DNA from: Candidatus Krumholzibacteriia bacterium
Lineage (GTDB): Bacteria > Krumholzibacteriota > Krumholzibacteria > WVZY01 > JAKEHA01
Reading direction: 5' to 3'
Assembly (NCBI GenBank): GCA_029863355.1
Contig: JAOTVO010000007.1
Coordinates: 1 to 21,228, forward strand
DNA: 21,228 bases
Part shown: positions 1-8,008 of the stretch, piece by piece
Position numbering within the stretch: the stretch's first letter is position 1
Layout of the letters: each line of letters starts with the position of its first letter
Position numbers and translations under genes: made by a program
The notes under the pieces: generated by a model
What the model saw: the letters and a program-made list of their open reading frames with translations, nothing else
What the model was told of the DNA's origin: nothing
Databases searched by the model: none

Positions 1-2447
1 TTGGCGTTGAAGCCCGCGGCGACGTTGCGCTTCTCGATGTGCTTTTTCCACGCGCTCGACGACCCCGCGCCCTGCAGCATCAGCGTGTTGTCGCGCAGCC
101 GGCCCACCATGTCGAAGTTGAAGTAGGCGGCGATACGATCTACGGCGATGGGCGGGTGCTGCACGAAGTAGTTGGAGCCGATGATGCCCATCTCCTCTCC
201 CGACCAGGCGGCGAACACGACGCCCATGGCGGGCTTCTCTGGGCGCGCAGCCAGCGCCTCGGCGAGCGCGAGGACCACCGAAGTCCCCGAGGCGTTGTCG
301 TCCGCGCCGTTGTGGACCATGCCCTCCTCGCCCTTGCGCGCGAGCGAGCCGATGTCGCCGCGTCCGATGTGATCGTAGTGCGCGCCCACCACGATCACCG
401 GCCCGCCCTCACCGCCGTCTGCGGGCGGCAGGTAACCGATCACGTTGCGCCCCGTGTCGGTCTCGCGGCGCAGTGCCGTGGCCATCTTCACCCGCGCGCC
501 GGGCAGGTCGAAGTGGCCCGGCACGTGCGGGTTCTCCTGGTCGAGGCCGTCCTGCACGTCTCCCAACTGCTGCTCGTAGCCGGAGAACAGCAGGTCCGAG
601 ACCGCGGCGGTGACGGAGATCACGGGGATACCGGAGCCGGCGAGGGCCTGGTCGAAGGCGAGCGGGATGAGCTCGCCGGCGTTGGGCGAGTTGGGGCCGG
701 TGACCACGAGCATGGCCTTGGCGCCGTTCTCGCGCGCGAGCATGGCCTTGTAGCGCAGCCCGGCGTACACGTTGAGCTCGGCGCGGCGCTCGGTGTCGAC
801 GTCTTCGGGCACGTAGCGCAGCACGAGCACGACCTTGTCGGTGACGTCGACGTCCGCGTAGGAATCGTAGCTCGTCTTCTCGTCGCCGGGCATGGTGAGG
901 CCGTAGCCGGCGAAGACCATTTCGCCCTCGACATCCGCGTTCTCGGAAAACGTGAGGGGACGGAAGTCGGCGCCGACGGCGAAGGCGTGCTTGGTCCCGG
1001 AGGCGTCGGTGATCTCCAGGTGGTTCTCTTCCTCGATCACGGTGACGCCGGAGGTGAAGGGGAAGCCCTGGAAGTAGCCGTCGTCTCCGAGGGGTTCGAG
1101 CCCCGCGCGCGCGAGGCGCCCGGCGATGTATTCTCCGGCCTTGCGCTCGCCCGCGCTCCCGGTGAGACGGCCCTCGAGGTCGTCGGCGGCGAGAAAGGTG
1201 ACCGTAGCGCGCAAGGCGTCGGCGGAGATGCCGCCGCCGTCGCTTGCCGTCCCGCTCGCTTCGCGAGCGGTGTAGCCGGCCACCGGCCAGCGCCGGCCCA
1301 GCGCGGCGTCCGAGGAATCGGCGTCGCGCCGCGGCGCGGCGTCGTCGAGTGCGGCGCGCGCGGCGTCGTGATTCCAGTCGCCGATGAAGATCTGCGCTTT
1401 GCCGTCGCTCGTGCGCGTCGACGTCCAGGCCAGCCGCTTGCCGTCGGGCGAGAACGCGGGGAGCCCGTCGAACCCGTCGGTGTGCGTCACGCGCACCGGC
1501 TCGCGCACACCGGCGGCGTCGACCAGGTAGAGCTCGAAGTTCGAGAAGCCGTGCTTGTTGGTGGTAAAGATGACGTACGCGCCCGAGGGGTGGAAGTAGG
1601 GCGCCCAGCACATGGAGGCGAAGTCAGTGATGCGCCGCTTGTCGGAGCCGTCGGCGGCCATCGTGTAGATGTCCGCCATGGCGCCGTCCTCGGTGAAATG
1701 CCGCCACACGATGCGCTTGCCGTCGGGCGTGAAGAAGGGGCCGCCGTCGTAGCCCGGCCAGTCGGTGAGCCGCGCCGGAGCGGACCCGTCGGCGTTCATG
1801 GTGTAGATCTCGCCGAAGTACGAGGGATCGATGGACACGCGCTCGCGATCCTCCGGGGATAGCTTGTCCATCGGGTACGCGTCGCGCATGGAACAGAAGA
1901 CGATGCGCTTGCCGTCGGGCGAGTAGGAGCCCTCGGCGTCGTAGCCGGGCGCGGCGGTGAGCCGCACGACGTCGCCGCCGTCGCGGTCGCACGAGAAGAT
2001 GTCGAAGTACGCGTCGTAGTCCCACGCGTAGCGGCGCTCCTGGCCCGAGGCGCGCAGCTCCATCTCCTCCTTCTGCTTCTTCTCCGCGTCGGGATCGAGG
2101 TGGGTGGAGGCGTAGAGCACGCGCTCCGTTCCGGGATGGAAGAAGGCGCACGTGGTCTTGCCGGTGCCGCCGGAGACGCGGTGGACGTCGCCGCTCTCGA
2201 GGCTCAGCACATAGATCTGATAGAACGGATTGCCCACCTCGCGCTCGCCCTGGAAGATGAGGTTCTTGCCGTCGGGGGAGAAGTATCCCTCGCCCGAGCG
2301 CTTGCCCTCGAAGACGAGCTGGCGCGCATTGCGAATGAATCTCGCCTCTTCGCCGCCGCCGCCGCGTGCGTCGGAGGCCACGAGGGCGAGGAGAAAAGCG
2401 ACGCCCGCCGCGATCGCCGCGAGCCGACCCTGAATGTGCTCGTTCAT
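1..2447 (-). CDS. Exported M28 family metallopeptidase with N-terminal PD40 propeller (3' end cut by window edge)
   Basis: About 815 residues are visible and the frame is open at base 1, so the C-terminus is missing. The start ATG at 2447-2445 has AGGAG 8 nt upstream. Residues 1-30 form a Sec signal peptide with hydrophobic core AAIAAGVAFLLALVA. Residues 40-370 carry repeated SPDGK-type PD40/TolB-like propeller blades (near 55, 173, 236 and 331). A PA-like insert lies at roughly 480-640. The M28 zinc-peptidase core follows: HYDHIG (H690, D692), DDNASG (D716, D717), GEEMG (E751 catalytic, E752 ligand) and NFDMVG (D779). The last zinc histidine would lie outside the window. By family this is a di-zinc aminopeptidase acting outside the cytoplasm. 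The propeller may steer substrate access, which is inference. It is transcribed away from threonine synthase, and the two genes are separated by about 400 bp. Confidence 0.93.
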   Translation of the reverse strand, partial: MNEHIQGRLAAIAAGVAFLLALVASDARGGGGEEARFIRNARQLVFEGKRSGEGYFSPDGKNLIFQGEREVGNPFYQIYVLSLESGDVHRVSGGTGKTTCAFFHPGTERVLYASTHLDPDAEKKQKEEMELRASGQERRYAWDYDAYFDIFSCDRDGGDVVRLTAAPGYDAEGSYSPDGKRIVFCSMRDAYPMDKLSPEDRERVSIDPSYFGEIYTMNADGSAPARLTDWPGYDGGPFFTPDGKRIVWRHFTEDGAMADIYTMAADGSDKRRITDFASMCWAPYFHPSGAYVIFTTNKHGFSNFELYLVDAAGVREPVRVTHTDGFDGLPAFSPDGKRLAWTSTRTSDGKAQIFIGDWNHDAARAALDDAAPRRDADSSDAALGRRWPVAGYTAREASGTASDGGGISADALRATVTFLAADDLEGRLTGSAGERKAGEYIAGRLARAGLEPLGDDGYFQGFPFTSGVTVIEEENHLEITDASGTKHAFAVGADFRPLTFSENADVEGEMVFAGYGLTMPGDEKTSYDSYADVDVTDKVVLVLRYVPEDVDTERRAELNVYAGLRYKAMLARENGAKAMLVVTGPNSPNAGELIPLAFDQALAGSGIPVISVTAAVSDLLFSGYEQQLGDVQDGLDQENPHVPGHFDLPGARVKMATALRRETDTGRNVIGYLPPADGGEGGPVIVVGAHYDHIGRGDIGSLARKGEEGMVHNGADDNASGTSVVLALAEALAARPEKPAMGVVFAAWSGEEMGIIGSNYFVQHPPIAVDRIAAYFNFDMVGRLRDNTLMLQGAGSSSAWKKHIEKRNVAAGFNA

Positions 2448-2495
2448 GGAGAATGCTCCTGGTGGTGCCTGTGGGACTGGAGAAAACGCGCGACC

Positions 2496-2501
2496 ATAAT
2501 A
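2496..2501 (-). promoter_or_regulatory. Candidate -10 element for the M28 peptidase gene
   Basis: On the minus strand this reads TATTAT, one mismatch from the TATAAT consensus. It lies about 50 nt upstream of the start codon. There is no convincing -35 hexamer at 16-18 nt spacing, so the call is tentative. Confidence 0.35.
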
Positions 2502-2834
2502 GCCGATGAGCATGCGCCGTCGCCACCCCTGATTCCCTGCGGCGCGCCAGGGCGCCGTGGAGCAGAAAAGCCCCGCGCCAGCGCCAACTTCCGCGCCGCC
2601 GGATTGTCATTCCCAACGAGAACAACGACGCTTCGTACGTACTGTGATGGCGCAACCGGCCGGCGCGCGGTGCCGCACCCGATCATTGGCTGGCTGTCAC
2701 ACGTGGGGACGGGCGCGCTCCACACGCCGCGGTTGACCATCACACCCCCAGGCGCGGATTTGCTCTCCGCAGGGGCCGGCGCAGGTCGGCCCCGCCGCGC
2801 TTTTTCCCCGACGCCCTGCCGGCCCAAGCACCCT
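2502..2834. other. Intergenic region between divergent genes; no gene supported
   Basis: This region separates the M28 peptidase and threonine synthase genes. Open frames cross it on both strands (for example on the minus strand up to about 2941). Their translations are rich in R, P, A and G, have no domain or ribosome binding site, and overlap the real starts. A 7-bp stem (GGGGCCG, 2772-2778, with CGGCCCC, 2787-2793) is followed by a T5 run at about 2801-2805 and resembles a plus-strand terminator. No plus-strand gene that would use it is evident, so a short untranslated transcript cannot be excluded. Confidence 0.4.
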
Positions 2835-2863
2835 TTGCGCTGATCACTTCGAACGGCTATGCT
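2835..2863 (+). promoter_or_regulatory. Sigma70-type promoter overlapping the annotated thrC start
   Basis: TTGCGC (2835-2840), a 17-nt spacer and TATGCT (2858-2863). The same TATGCT hexamer with 17-nt spacing occurs at 19153-19181. The predicted transcription start, near 2870, lies downstream of the only canonical start codon (ATG 2859), which sits inside the -10 box. Confidence 0.45.
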
Positions 2864-4181
2864 CGTCGCGTACCCGGGCTCGAAACGCCACGCCCTGGGG
2901 GAGGTCACGACGGGCGTCCCCGACAGTATCAGCCTTCTCACGCATCTCGAATGCGGGGCTTGCGGTAAGCGCGTAGACGCGGACCGGCTCGCTGGCCTGT
3001 GCCCGGCCTGCGCGCGTCCGCTCCTGGCCCGCTATGACCTCACGCGCGCCCGGCGCACGATCGACCGCTCCAACCTCGCCCGACGCGAGCACCGCCTCTG
3101 GCGTTTCCCCGAGCTGCTTCCGGTGCGCGATCCCGCCCACCGCGTGACCCTCGGCGAGGGCGGGACGCCGCTGGTGCGCGCGCCGCGACTGGGCGCGGCA
3201 CTGGGCTTCTCCGACCTGTGGCTCAAGGACGAGACGGGCAACCCCACGACGTCGTTCAAGGCGCGGGGCATGGCCGTGGCCGTCTCCCGCGCGCGCGAGC
3301 TGGGCGTGCGCGTGCTCTCGGTGCCCTCGGCGGGAAACGCCGCCGGCGCCATGGCGGCCTACGCCGCCGCGGCCGGCCTGGAGGCGCACGTCTTCATGCC
3401 GCGCGACGTGCCCGCGCCGTTTGTCGCGGAGTGCCGCGCGCTGGGCGCCACGGTCACGCTCATCGACGGTCTCATTACGGACTGCGCGCGCGAGGCCGCC
3501 GCACAGGCGCGCGCGCAGGGGCGCTTCGACCTCTCCACGCTGAAGGAGCCCTACCGCCTCGAGGGCAAGAAGACGATGGGCTACGAGATCGCCGAGCAGC
3601 TGGGCTGGCGGCTCCCCGACGTGATCGTCTACCCGACGGGCGGGGGGACGGGACTGGTGGGCGTGTGGAAGGCATTCGACGAATTGCAGACGCTGGGCTG
3701 GATCGGCGCCGAACGGCCGCGCCTGGTCGCCGTGCAGCCGGACGGTTGCGCGCCCATCGTGCGCGCGTTCGAGCGGGGCGACGAGACCGCCGAGCCGTGG
3801 GCCGACGCCACCACGGTGGCCGACGGGCTGCGCGTGCCGGCGGCCGTCGGAGACGTCCTCATGCTGCGCGCCCTGCGCGCGTCCTGCGGCACCGCGGTGA
3901 GCGTGAGCGACGCGGCGCTCCTGGAGGGTGCCTCGCTCCTGGGCCGCACGGAGGGCATCTTCGCCGCCCCGGAGGCGGGCGCGACGGTGGCGGCGCTCTC
4001 GAAGCTGCGCGAAACGGACGCGGTGGCGGACGGCGAGACCGTCGTGCTCCTCGTCACCGGGAGCGGCCACAAGTACGCGGAACTTTGGGCGGAGGGGCCG
4101 GCGAATAAGACGCACCCGCAGCGTGTAACCAAGAACGAGCCGCCGAGAGACGGCAATGCGACCGGCGACTCCAGGAGGTGA
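2859..4181 (+). CDS. thrC: Threonine synthase (PLP-dependent, fold type II)
   Basis: This enzyme converts O-phosphohomoserine to threonine, the last step of threonine synthesis, in the cytoplasm. An N-terminal zinc-ribbon-like segment has C32-x2-C35 and C48-x2-C51, as in many threonine synthases of this class. The pyridoxal phosphate lysine is K134 in SFKARG. The phosphate-binding glycine loop is TGGGTG at 260-265, and LGEGGTPLV lies upstream. At 440 residues the length is normal. ATG 2859 is the only canonical in-frame start after the stop at 2841-2843, but it lacks a ribosome binding site and lies inside a promoter-like -10 box. A strong GGGGAGG (2897-2903) lies inside the frame with no ATG, GTG or TTG after it, so the first 20 or so residues are doubtful. 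Related PLP lyases are possible, but the zinc ribbon and motif spacing favour thrC. Confidence 0.9.
   Translation: MLVAYPGSKRHALGEVTTGVPDSISLLTHLECGACGKRVDADRLAGLCPACARPLLARYDLTRARRTIDRSNLARREHRLWRFPELLPVRDPAHRVTLGEGGTPLVRAPRLGAALGFSDLWLKDETGNPTTSFKARGMAVAVSRARELGVRVLSVPSAGNAAGAMAAYAAAAGLEAHVFMPRDVPAPFVAECRALGATVTLIDGLITDCAREAAAQARAQGRFDLSTLKEPYRLEGKKTMGYEIAEQLGWRLPDVIVYPTGGGTGLVGVWKAFDELQTLGWIGAERPRLVAVQPDGCAPIVRAFERGDETAEPWADATTVADGLRVPAAVGDVLMLRALRASCGTAVSVSDAALLEGASLLGRTEGIFAAPEAGATVAALSKLRETDAVADGETVVLLVTGSGHKYAELWAEGPANKTHPQRVTKNEPPRDGNATGDSRR
4173..4178 (+). promoter_or_regulatory. Strong Shine-Dalgarno site for the 30-aa membrane peptide
   Basis: AGGAGG, extended to AGGAGGTGA, is a near-perfect anti-16S match ending 10 nt before ATG 4189. 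It overlaps the last codons and stop of thrC. It is the main evidence that the tiny downstream frame is translated. Confidence 0.6.
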
Positions 4182-4188
4182 GGGTTCG

Positions 4189-4281
4189 ATGAACCCGGCA
4201 AACTGGTGGATATGGATGATCCTCGCCGCGATCTTCGTGGTCGGCGAGAAGCTCCCGCCGACGGCGGACGCAAGCTCCTAG
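4189..4281 (+). CDS. Small single-span membrane protein, 30 aa
   Basis: The frame runs from ATG 4189 to TAG 4279-4281. A hydrophobic, tryptophan-rich segment at residues 5-18 (NWWIWMILAAIFVV) is followed by GEKL and a polar, proline-containing tail. That is the pattern of a one-span small membrane protein. It starts 7 nt after the thrC stop and has a near-perfect AGGAGGTGA ribosome binding site. A GC-rich hairpin starts at its stop codon and a stronger hairpin follows, so it looks like the last gene of the thrC transcript. No family is recognised. The WWIWMIL stretch loosely recalls NfeD N-termini, but the protein is far too short for that family. Function is unknown. Confidence 0.6.
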   Translation: MNPANWWIWMILAAIFVVGEKLPPTADASS

Positions 4282-4297
4282 GGCGGGAGCGCCGCCC
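4281..4297 (+). terminator. GC-rich hairpin at the end of the thrC transcript
   Basis: GGGCGG (4281-4286) pairs with CCGCCC (4292-4297) around a 5-nt loop. It starts on the last base of the small-protein stop codon. It has no T-run, so termination by it alone is uncertain. Confidence 0.35.
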
Positions 4298-4327
4298 GCC
4301 CCTCCCCGAAAGCGGTCAACCAATGCG

Positions 4328-4357
4328 GGGCCCGTGAAGTCGTTGCTTCACGGGCCC
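4328..4357. terminator. 12-bp perfect hairpin, likely terminator of the thrC unit
   Basis: GGGCCCGTGAAG (4328-4339), loop TCGTTG, then CTTCACGGGCCC (4346-4357): a perfect 12-bp stem with a 6-nt loop. Only TT follows, so it is not a classical U-tract terminator. It could end transcription in a U-poor way or act as an RNA-stabilising structure. Confidence 0.5.
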
Positions 4358-4390
4358 TTGCGCCATCCGGGCCGCGGGCGCCATCGGTTC

Positions 4391-4424
4391 TTGCTCGCCA
4401 GTCGGGATTGTGCTTTGCTACACT
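4391..4424 (+). promoter_or_regulatory. Candidate promoter for the S9A peptidase operon
   Basis: TTGCTC (4391-4396), 17 nt, then TTTGCT (4414-4419). Overlapping this is an extended -10, TG (4416-4417) n TACACT (4419-4424). Either reading gives a 5' leader of roughly 95-100 nt before the TTG start at 4529. Confidence 0.35.
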
Positions 4425-4528
4425 TCGTCGGGGAGACGGCGCGATCCTGCGGAACGCCGTTGTGAGCTAAGGGCAGCATCACCGCATTTGATCAGCGCAG
4501 AGGTTCCGGCGACCGCCGAGGGTAAGCG

Positions 4529-6706
4529 TTGTCGCGCAAGGTGGGTAGTCTTCCTGGGCCCGTGGCGCGTCCGCGATGTCGTGTCGCGGCGTGGGTGGTC
4601 TCGATCGCGGTTGCGATCATCTCGATCGGCATGGACCCGAACCATACACTCGCCAACCAAGCCGCCGCCACGCCTCCCGTGGCCAAGCGCCAGCCCAAGG
4701 ACGTGAGCGTCCACGGCGAACGGCGCGTGGACGACTACCACTGGCTCCGCGAGCGGACCAATCCCGAAGTCATTTCCTACCTGAATGCGGAGAACGCCTA
4801 CACGCAGGCGATGCTCAAGCACACCGAGCCGCTCCGGCAGACCCTATACGACGAGATGGTCTCGCGCATCAAGGAGACGGACGAATCCGTCCCCACGCGC
4901 ATCGACGACTACTTCTACTACACGCGCACCGTCGCAGGGAAACAGTACGGGATCCACTGTCGCAAGCGGCGCTCGCTCGACGCGCCCGAAGAGGTGGTGC
5001 TCGACGAGAACGCGCTGGCCGAGGGGCACGCCTACTTCGCGCTGGGCGCGTTCGCCGTGAGCCCCGACCATCTCTGGCTCGCCTATTCCACCGACACGAC
5101 GGGAGCGGAGGCGTTCGCCCTGCACACGAAGAACCTCGAGACGGGCGAGCTGATGCCCGACGCGATCACGAACACGTACTTCGGCGTCGAATGGGCGAAC
5201 GACAGCCGTACCTTCTTCTATACCGTCCTCGACCAGCGCATGCGCCCCCATCGGCTGATGCGCCACAGCATTGGCAAGGCGCCGGCCGGGGACGCCGTGC
5301 TCCACCAGGAGGATGACCCGGCGTTCTTCGTGGGCGTCACCAAGACCAAGACGCGCAAGTTCATCTTGATGAACCTGGGGAGCAACACCACCACCGAGGT
5401 GCACTTCCTAGACGCCGACGATCCCGGCGGCGCGTTCAACGCCGTGGAGCCGCGCCGCCCCGAGATCGAGTACTACGTCGAGCACCACGTAGACGCGTTC
5501 TTCATCCTGACCAACGAAGGAGCCAAGAACTTCAAGGTCGTCGAGGCGCCCGTCGCCACGCCCGGGCGCGACCACTGGCGCGAAGTCGTCCCGCACCGCA
5601 ACGCGGTCAAAATCGACGACATCGACGTGTTTCGTAACCATCTCGTGGTGTACGAGCGGGAGAACGGGCTCAAGCAAATCATGGTCATGCGGCTCGACGC
5701 CGGAGAGTCGCACCACGTGCGCTTCCGCGAGCCCGCCTACACGCTGTGGACGGGCGAGAATCCCGATTTCGAGGCTGAAGAGTTGCGCTACAACTACACG
5801 TCTCTGGTGACCCCGCGCACGGTGATCGACTACAACATGCGCACGCGCAGCCAGCGCATGCTGAAACGCTACGAGGTGCTGGGCGGCTACGAGCCGGGGC
5901 ATTACGTGACCGAGCGCATCTTCGCGGCGGCCGCCGACGGCACCCGCGTGCCCATCTCGCTCGTCTACAAGGACGGGACCCCACGCGACGGGTCCGCCCC
6001 GCTCTTCCTGTACGGGTACGGCGCGTACGGGGTGAGCATCGAACCGTACTTCATCTCCAATCGTTTGAGCCTGGTCGACCGCGGCGTCATCTACGCCATC
6101 GCGCACATCCGTGGCGGGGGTGCGATGGGCCGGCAGTGGTACGACCGCGGCAAGCTCCTCAACAAGCGCAACACCTTCACCGATTTCCTCGCCTGCGCCG
6201 ACCACCTCATCGAGAAGGGCTACGCGTCGCCCGGACGTATCGCCTGCTCCGGCGGCAGTGCGGGCGGCATGCTCATCGGCGTGGCGGCCAACATGCGCCC
6301 CGAGCTGTGGGGTGGCGTGGTGGCGCACGTGCCATTCGTCGACGTGGTCAACACCATGCTCGACGAGTCGATCCCGCTCACCGTTATCGAGTACGAGGAG
6401 TGGGGAGATCCCCGGGACAAGAAGTTCTACGAGTACATCCGCTCGTACTCCCCCTACGACAACGTGCGCAAGCAAGACTATCCGCCCATGCTCGTGACCG
6501 CGGGCATGAACGACCCCCGCGTGCAATACTGGGAGCCCGCCAAGTGGGTGGCCAGGCTGCGCGCGCTCAAGACCGACGGCAACCCCCTCCTGCTCAAGGT
6601 GCGCATGAACGAGGGTCACGTGGGCGCTTCCGGGCGCTACGACTACCTGCGCGACGTCGGGCTCGAGTACGGGTTCGTGCTCGACTGCTTCGGGATCAAG
6701 GAGTGA
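4529..6706 (+). CDS. Exported S9A serine peptidase, oligopeptidase B-like
   Basis: Prolyl-oligopeptidase family (S9A), closest by motif to oligopeptidase B (protease II), which cleaves short peptides after Arg or Lys. The N-terminal region includes DDYHWLRERTNPEVISYLNA, a seven-bladed-propeller region follows, and the alpha/beta-hydrolase domain starts near 450. The triad is S577 in GGSAGG, D662 in MNDPRVQYW and H697 in NEGHVG. The downstream FVDVVNTMLDESIPLT and YEEWGDP also match oligopeptidase B. The start is TTG 4529, with GAGGG 6 nt upstream. This start gives a basic N-terminus and a hydrophobic stretch (VAAWVVSIAVAIISIGM) that looks like a signal peptide or anchor. E. coli PtrB is cytoplasmic and about 690 aa, so the extension is notable. 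It shares an operon with the dehydrogenase gene 5 nt downstream. Confidence 0.92.
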   Translation: MSRKVGSLPGPVARPRCRVAAWVVSIAVAIISIGMDPNHTLANQAAATPPVAKRQPKDVSVHGERRVDDYHWLRERTNPEVISYLNAENAYTQAMLKHTEPLRQTLYDEMVSRIKETDESVPTRIDDYFYYTRTVAGKQYGIHCRKRRSLDAPEEVVLDENALAEGHAYFALGAFAVSPDHLWLAYSTDTTGAEAFALHTKNLETGELMPDAITNTYFGVEWANDSRTFFYTVLDQRMRPHRLMRHSIGKAPAGDAVLHQEDDPAFFVGVTKTKTRKFILMNLGSNTTTEVHFLDADDPGGAFNAVEPRRPEIEYYVEHHVDAFFILTNEGAKNFKVVEAPVATPGRDHWREVVPHRNAVKIDDIDVFRNHLVVYERENGLKQIMVMRLDAGESHHVRFREPAYTLWTGENPDFEAEELRYNYTSLVTPRTVIDYNMRTRSQRMLKRYEVLGGYEPGHYVTERIFAAAADGTRVPISLVYKDGTPRDGSAPLFLYGYGAYGVSIEPYFISNRLSLVDRGVIYAIAHIRGGGAMGRQWYDRGKLLNKRNTFTDFLACADHLIEKGYASPGRIACSGGSAGGMLIGVAANMRPELWGGVVAHVPFVDVVNTMLDESIPLTVIEYEEWGDPRDKKFYEYIRSYSPYDNVRKQDYPPMLVTAGMNDPRVQYWEPAKWVARLRALKTDGNPLLLKVRMNEGHVGASGRYDYLRDVGLEYGFVLDCFGIKE

Positions 6707-6711
6707 AACGC

Positions 6712-7884
6712 ATGCCGCTCGACGCGCGTGCTGCCGTCGGCGTGGTCGGCGCCGGCGCCATGGGCACCGGCATCGCCCAGGTGGCCGCCGCGGCCGGGCA
6801 CCACGTGATTGTGCACGACGCCGACGCGGACGCCATGACCCGCGCGCGCGCGTCGCTCGAGAAGGTCCACGCCCGCCTGGTAGAGAAGGGGAAACTCGAC
6901 GCCAAAGCAGCCAAAGCGACGCTCGCGCGCATCGAATTCGCGCCGGCCACCGATGCGTTCGCGCCCTGCGGTCTCGTGATCGAGGCCGTCGTCGAGGATC
7001 TCGCCGTCAAGCACGCGGTCTTCACAGCGCTCGAGGGCGTCGTGGACGACGGCTGCTTGCTCGCTACCAACACCTCGTCGCTCTCCGTGTCCGCCATCGC
7101 CTCAGCGTGCCGCGCCGGCGAGCGCGTGCTCGGCGTCCACTTCTTCAACCCCGCGCCGCTCATGCCGCTGGTCGAGATCGTGCCCGCCATCCAGACCAGC
7201 GAAGATGTCGTCGCGCTAACGCGCAAGCTGGTGGACGGCTGGGGCAAGACCAGCGTGCGCGCCGCGGACACCCCCGGCTTCATCGTCAACCGCGTGGCGC
7301 GCCCCTTCTACGGCGAGGCGCTGCGCATCCTCGACGAGGGCGTGGCCGACGCCGCCACCATCGACTGGGCCATGACCGAGCTGGGCGGCTTTCGCATGGG
7401 ACCCTTCGCGCTCATGGACCTCATCGGCAACGACGTCAACTACGCCGTCACCGAGGGCGTGTTCCGCGCCTTCTACAACGATCCCCGCTACAAGCCCAGC
7501 TTCACCCAGAAGCGCATGGTCGAATCCGGTCTCCTCGGCCGCAAGAGCGGCCGCGGCTTCTACGACTACAGCAAAGGCACGCAGAACCCCGACCCGCGCC
7601 GCCACGAACCCCTCGGCCGCGAGATCCTCATGCGCGTCCTCGCCATGCTCATTAATGAAGCCGCCGACGCCCTCTTCTGGGGCGTGGCCTCGCGCGACGA
7701 CATCGACCTCGCCATGACCAAGGGTGTGAACTACCCCAGGGGTCTCCTGCGCTGGGCCGACGAGCTCGGCATCCCCAACGTGCTCGCGCGCCTCGAAGCC
7801 CTGCACCGCGAATACGCCGAGGACCGTTACCGCCCCAGCCCGCTCCTGCGTCGAATGGAGCGGGAAGGCGCGACTTTCTGGTAG
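6712..7884 (+). CDS. 3-hydroxyacyl-CoA dehydrogenase (3-hydroxybutyryl-CoA dehydrogenase / PaaH type)
   Basis: This 390-residue cytoplasmic enzyme oxidises 3-hydroxyacyl-CoA to 3-ketoacyl-CoA with NAD. The N-terminal Rossmann fold has VGAGAMG (G13, G15, G18). The catalytic pair is H143 in VHFFNPAP and E155 in VEIVP, with N-T-S-S upstream. There are two C-terminal 3HCDH dimerisation segments: DTPGFIVNRV to about residue 280, then a second repeat to the end. This is the PaaH-like arrangement, longer than the roughly 285-aa single-repeat Hbd form. ATG 6712 has AAGGAG (6698-6703) 8 nt upstream, embedded in the last codons of the peptidase gene, so the two are cotranscribed. The pairing of peptidase with acyl-CoA dehydrogenase has no obvious pathway logic. 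The frame remains open far upstream inside the peptidase gene, but that part is a shadow. Confidence 0.92.
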   Translation: MPLDARAAVGVVGAGAMGTGIAQVAAAAGHHVIVHDADADAMTRARASLEKVHARLVEKGKLDAKAAKATLARIEFAPATDAFAPCGLVIEAVVEDLAVKHAVFTALEGVVDDGCLLATNTSSLSVSAIASACRAGERVLGVHFFNPAPLMPLVEIVPAIQTSEDVVALTRKLVDGWGKTSVRAADTPGFIVNRVARPFYGEALRILDEGVADAATIDWAMTELGGFRMGPFALMDLIGNDVNYAVTEGVFRAFYNDPRYKPSFTQKRMVESGLLGRKSGRGFYDYSKGTQNPDPRRHEPLGREILMRVLAMLINEAADALFWGVASRDDIDLAMTKGVNYPRGLLRWADELGIPNVLARLEALHREYAEDRYRPSPLLRRMEREGATFW

Positions 7885-7948
7885 AACGGGAAAGTGCGGC
7901 GGCGGATGGGAGGCGCGTCGCTGTCGGCAAGTTCCCGGGGGCAGACGC

Positions 7949-7980
7949 AAAACAAGAGGCGGCCCCCAAGGGACCGCCTC
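7949..7980 (-). terminator. Rho-independent terminator of the subtilase operon
   Basis: Read on the minus strand, GAGGCGGTCCC, loop TTGG and GGGGCCGCCTC form an 11-bp stem with one G-U pair, followed by TTGTTTT. It lies 29 nt past the stop of the last minus-strand gene. On the plus strand the stem has a C-A mismatch and no T-run, so it probably serves the minus strand. Confidence 0.8.
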
Positions 7981-8008
7981 CTGCTTCACCACGCGATCGA
8001 CCAGCTTG

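Noticed and set aside
39..1862. Plus-strand open frame of 607 codons opposite the M28 peptidase gene
   Set aside because: Its translation is low-complexity in R, G, V, H and A without domains. The opposite strand carries a full M28 enzyme with catalytic motifs. It is a GC-driven shadow.
2444..2941. Minus-strand open frame of 165 codons between the M28 and thrC genes
   Set aside because: It overlaps both real starts, has no ribosome binding site or domain, and has unlikely composition.
4189..4281. Reading the 30-aa peptide as an NfeD family member
   Set aside because: Only the Trp-rich membrane start is similar. NfeD proteins are much longer and the conserved domain is missing.
4328..4357. 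Hairpin considered as an attachment site or mobile-element end
   Set aside because: No integrase, transposase or second copy of the repeat is present in the window.
5408..6619. Minus-strand open frame of 403 codons opposite the S9A peptidase
   Set aside because: The S9A triad and family motifs run across the whole region on the plus strand. The antisense product is rich in H, V, G and R with no motif.
6136..6711. Upstream extension of the dehydrogenase frame into the S9A gene
   Set aside because: The extension is out of frame with the peptidase and lacks homology. The Rossmann motif begins just after ATG 6712, which has AAGGAG.
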